Below, one piece after another: positions 62,012 to 64,000 of a stretch of 64,000 nt of DNA. Where the stretch lies: NCBI RefSeq assembly GCF_014303735.1, contig NZ_CP060296.1, positions 1,995,501 to 2,059,500 of the forward strand, given 5' to 3'. Every line of letters begins with the position of its first letter. Positions within the stretch are counted from its first letter, which is position 1. A program made the translations under genes and the position numbers. The notes beneath the pieces are model-generated. The model saw only the letters and a list, made by a program, of their open reading frames with translations, had not been told where the DNA came from and searched no databases. Source of the DNA: Variovorax sp. PAMC28562. GTDB taxonomy: Bacteria; Pseudomonadota; Gammaproteobacteria; Burkholderiales; Burkholderiaceae_C.

Positions 62012-63487
62012 TTACTGCTCTTCGCCCCAGGCAAACCCGTCGCGGGCGATCATCGCGCTCGATGCGCTCGGCCCCCAAGTGCCCGCGGCGTATGGGCGCG
62101 GTGCGCCGTCGGCACCCCAGCTGTCGATCAGCGGTTCGACCCAGCGCCACGCTTCTTCCTGCTCGTCGCTGCGCACGAAAAGATTCAGCCGACCGGCGAT
62201 CACGTCGAGCAGCAGGCGCTCATACGCGCCCACGCGTTCTGCGCCGAATCGCTTGTCGAAGTCGAGGTCGAGCTGCACCGGCGCCAGCGGCACCATGTCG
62301 CTGCGCACGCCGCCCTTGATGGTGACGCGCTGGTCTTGCGCCTGGGCGAGCAGATGCAGTTCGAGCCCGTCTTTCGGTTGCAGGTTGATGACCAGCTTGT
62401 TCGCGACACCGACCGGCGTGCGAAAGATCGCATGCGGCGCTGGCCGAAAATTCATCTCGATGCGAGCGTCTCGCGAGCCCAGCCGCTTGCCGGTGCGAAT
62501 GTAGATTGGCACGCCGGCCCAGCGCCAGTTCTCGATCTCGGTGCGCAGCGCCACGAAGGTCTCGGTGCGGCTGTCGGGCGGCACGCCGGCTTCTTCCTTG
62601 TAGCCCGGCACGCGTTCACCGTAGGCCGTGCCCGCGGTGTACTGCCCGCGAATCGCATGCAGGCCCAGCGTCTCTGGCGTCCAGCGCTTCAGCGAGCGCA
62701 ACACCTTCAGCTTTTCGTCGCGAATAGCATCGGCGTGCGCGTTGATCGGTGGCTCCATGCCGATGGCGCACACCAACTGCAGCGCATGGTTCTGCACCAT
62801 GTCGCGCAAGGCGCCGGTCTGGTCGTAGAAGGCTCCGCGCTTCTCGACGCCCAGGTCCTCCGCGATCGTGATCTGGATGTTGGCGATGTGCTCGCGGCGC
62901 CAGATCGGCTCGAACAACGAGTTGCCGAAGCGCAGCGCGAACAGGTTTTGCACCGAGGGCTTGCCGAGGTAGTGATCGATGCGGAACACCTGGTTCTCGT
63001 GCAGCACCTTGCGCACTGCCGCGTTGATCGCCTGGTTCGATGCGAGGTCGTGGCCCAGCGGCTTCTCGAGCACCACGCGGGTTTGCGGACCGTTGAGGCC
63101 GGCCGCTGCGATCTGCTCGACCACCTGCGTGAAGAGCGAAGGCGCGGTGGCGACGTACATCACCACGGTCTCGGCGTTGCGCGTTTTGAGCAGGTCGGCG
63201 AGCTGTGCGTAGTCGGATGGCTTGGACAGGTCCATGCGCTGGAACGTCAGCATCTCGGAGAACTTCTTGAACTCGTCCTCGCTCGGCCGCTTGGCGCCTT
63301 CGACGGCTTTGAAGCGCGAGCGGATCAGCTCACGATAGGCGTCTTCTGTGAGGTCTTCGCGCGAGACGCCGATGATGCGGCCCTCGGCCGGAAGGCTGCC
63401 ATGTCGGAATGCCTGGAACAGCGCCGGCATCAGCTTGCGCCATGCCAGGTCGCCGGTGCCGCCGAACAAAACGAGATCGAAACTCAT
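62012..63487 (-). CDS. zwf: Glucose-6-phosphate 1-dehydrogenase
   Basis: This 491-residue enzyme oxidises glucose 6-phosphate to 6-phosphogluconolactone with NAD(P)+, the entry to the pentose-phosphate and Entner-Doudoroff routes. The nucleotide motif is LFGGTGDLAWRKLMPAL at the start, and the substrate site is RIDHYLGKPSVQNLFALRF, with Pro where many homologues have Glu. Also visible is VVLEKPLGHDLAS. The ATG at 63487 matches the family start; upstream codons add an unrelated 42 residues. No pgl or edd gene is nearby. A short dyad lies about 60 bases upstream. Confidence 0.95.
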   Translation of the reverse strand: MSFDLVLFGGTGDLAWRKLMPALFQAFRHGSLPAEGRIIGVSREDLTEDAYRELIRSRFKAVEGAKRPSEDEFKKFSEMLTFQRMDLSKPSDYAQLADLLKTRNAETVVMYVATAPSLFTQVVEQIAAAGLNGPQTRVVLEKPLGHDLASNQAINAAVRKVLHENQVFRIDHYLGKPSVQNLFALRFGNSLFEPIWRREHIANIQITIAEDLGVEKRGAFYDQTGALRDMVQNHALQLVCAIGMEPPINAHADAIRDEKLKVLRSLKRWTPETLGLHAIRGQYTAGTAYGERVPGYKEEAGVPPDSRTETFVALRTEIENWRWAGVPIYIRTGKRLGSRDARIEMNFRPAPHAIFRTPVGVANKLVINLQPKDGLELHLLAQAQDQRVTIKGGVRSDMVPLAPVQLDLDFDKRFGAERVGAYERLLLDVIAGRLNLFVRSDEQEEAWRWVEPLIDSWGADGAPRPYAAGTWGPSASSAMIARDGFAWGEEQ

Positions 63488-63547
63488 GGGGGTGACTTGT
63501 GTGGATGGTGGAGAAGGGTGGCACGGGTGACCATGCATCACTTTAAT

Positions 63548-63559
63548 GGTAGTTGTACC
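63548..63559. promoter_or_regulatory. GGTA-GTTG-TACC dyad upstream of zwf
   Basis: This small inverted repeat lies between the zwf start and the divergent binding-protein gene. In other proteobacteria zwf is controlled by HexR at sites of the form TGTA...TACA, which this partly resembles. No hexR gene is in the window. The rest of the 166-base gap shows no clear promoter by eye. Confidence 0.25.
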
Positions 63560-63653
63560 GATGCTGAAAACGCGCTGACTTTGATAGGCTGACCCGTGGC
63601 CCGAGCGGGCCATTTTGTTTGCAGTGCAGGATCAACGTCGGGCGTAAGGGCAC

Positions 63654-64000
63654 ATGAAAAAACTTCTTGGTACGGTGGTATTGCTCGTTGCGTCTGGTGC
63701 GGCGTCGGCCCAGCAAGTCAACGTGATCTGCTCGGTGCAGGCCGATTGGTGCAACATGATCGCCACGGTCTACGCAAAGACCACTGGCGTCAGGATCAAC
63801 CTGGCGCTCAAGGGCTCGGGCGAGGCACTGGCCCAACTCGTCGCGGAAAAGGACAACCCGAAGACGGACGTCTGGTTCGGCGGCACCGGCGACCCGCACC
63901 TGCAGGCGGCTGAATCGAGCCTCACGCTCGAATACAAATCGCCGTCGTTGCCGCAGCTTTATCCGTGGGCGCAGCAGCAGGCGCAACAGTCGGGCTACAA
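63654..64000 (+). CDS. Periplasmic iron(III)/solute ABC substrate-binding protein (partial)
   Basis: Only the first 115 residues are in the window. A signal peptide (cleavage after ASA, residue 19) precedes QQVNVICSVQADWCNMIATV, and DVWFGGTGDPHLQAAE follows; the latter pattern is typical of the AfuA/FutA-like family 1 binding proteins used for ferric iron, 2-aminoethylphosphonate or similar ligands. GTAAGGG precedes the ATG. The gene is divergent from zwf and runs off the right edge, where permease and ATPase genes would be expected. Confidence 0.8.
   Translation, partial: MKKLLGTVVLLVASGAASAQQVNVICSVQADWCNMIATVYAKTTGVRINLALKGSGEALAQLVAEKDNPKTDVWFGGTGDPHLQAAESSLTLEYKSPSLPQLYPWAQQQAQQSGY

Overview
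This 64 kb window is dense, high-GC chromosomal DNA of the kind found in the beta-proteobacterial order Burkholderiales, most likely a Comamonadaceae soil or rhizosphere bacterium of the Variovorax/Acidovorax type. That placement is an inference from gene content (chvE-gguAB and ytfQRT-yjfF sugar importers, a cphA'/cphA pair, the gspG-to-F operon with gspC divergent, an Omp32-like porin) and codon bias; no rRNA or other taxonomic marker is present. I saw no tRNA, rRNA, CRISPR array, insertion sequence or prophage.

Layout. 1-3.3 kb: a CHASE2 sensor histidine kinase and a Crp/Fnr-type regulator. 3.3-15.4 kb: a sugar locus. A lactonase and a GbpR/GguR-like LysR regulator run leftward. An aldehyde dehydrogenase and a seven-gene transporter set run rightward, with a complete ChvE-GguA-GguB importer nested inside a YtfQ-YtfR-YtfT-YjfF importer. 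15.4-16.3 kb: two paralogous small secreted proteins with a C-x9-C / C-x10-C cysteine pattern. 16.5-24.3 kb: a cyanophycin locus, with cphA' (degenerate ligase half) and cphA running leftward, and an ABC exporter with an unusual N-terminal domain plus a DUF1854 protein running rightward. 24.5-28 kb: a visibly AT-richer three-gene module (small SMR/ArnE-like membrane protein, HAD-UbiA fusion, GT-C glycosyltransferase) that looks like a polyprenyl-phosphate-linked pentose transfer system. 28-33 kb: queC, an SbmA/YddA-like ABC protein, argG and a cytosolic 5'-nucleotidase. 33.1-44.6 kb: a nearly complete type II secretion system (G-H-I-J-K-L-M-N-D-E-F leftward, C rightward; no prepilin peptidase here). 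44.6-49.1 kb: ilvA with a candidate small RNA or attenuator upstream, an OsmC-family protein, coq7 and a major porin with a strong terminator. 49.2-56.2 kb: a dipeptide/oligopeptide ABC importer operon that includes an M20 amidohydrolase. 56.2-62 kb: a catabolic cluster with an AraC regulator and a branched-chain-type binding protein on one strand, and a Rieske dioxygenase alpha/beta pair, an isochorismatase-fold protein lacking the catalytic triad and an SDR on the other. 62-64 kb: zwf and the start of an ABC substrate-binding protein that runs off the window.

How the genes fit together. Much of the window concerns scavenging and storing carbon and nitrogen. Sugars enter through two importers and probably feed an oxidative lactone/semialdehyde route. 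Peptides enter through the Dpp-like system, nitrogen is stored as cyanophycin (argG supplies the arginine branch), and aromatics are attacked by the dioxygenase cluster. The least explained parts are the cyanophycin-linked ABC/DUF1854 pair, the polyprenyl-pentose module, the catalytically empty isochorismatase homologue, the twin C-x9-C secreted proteins and the ~90-nt transcript candidate upstream of ilvA. Gene starts were chosen from ribosome-binding sites, overlaps and signal peptides; database searches could not be run.
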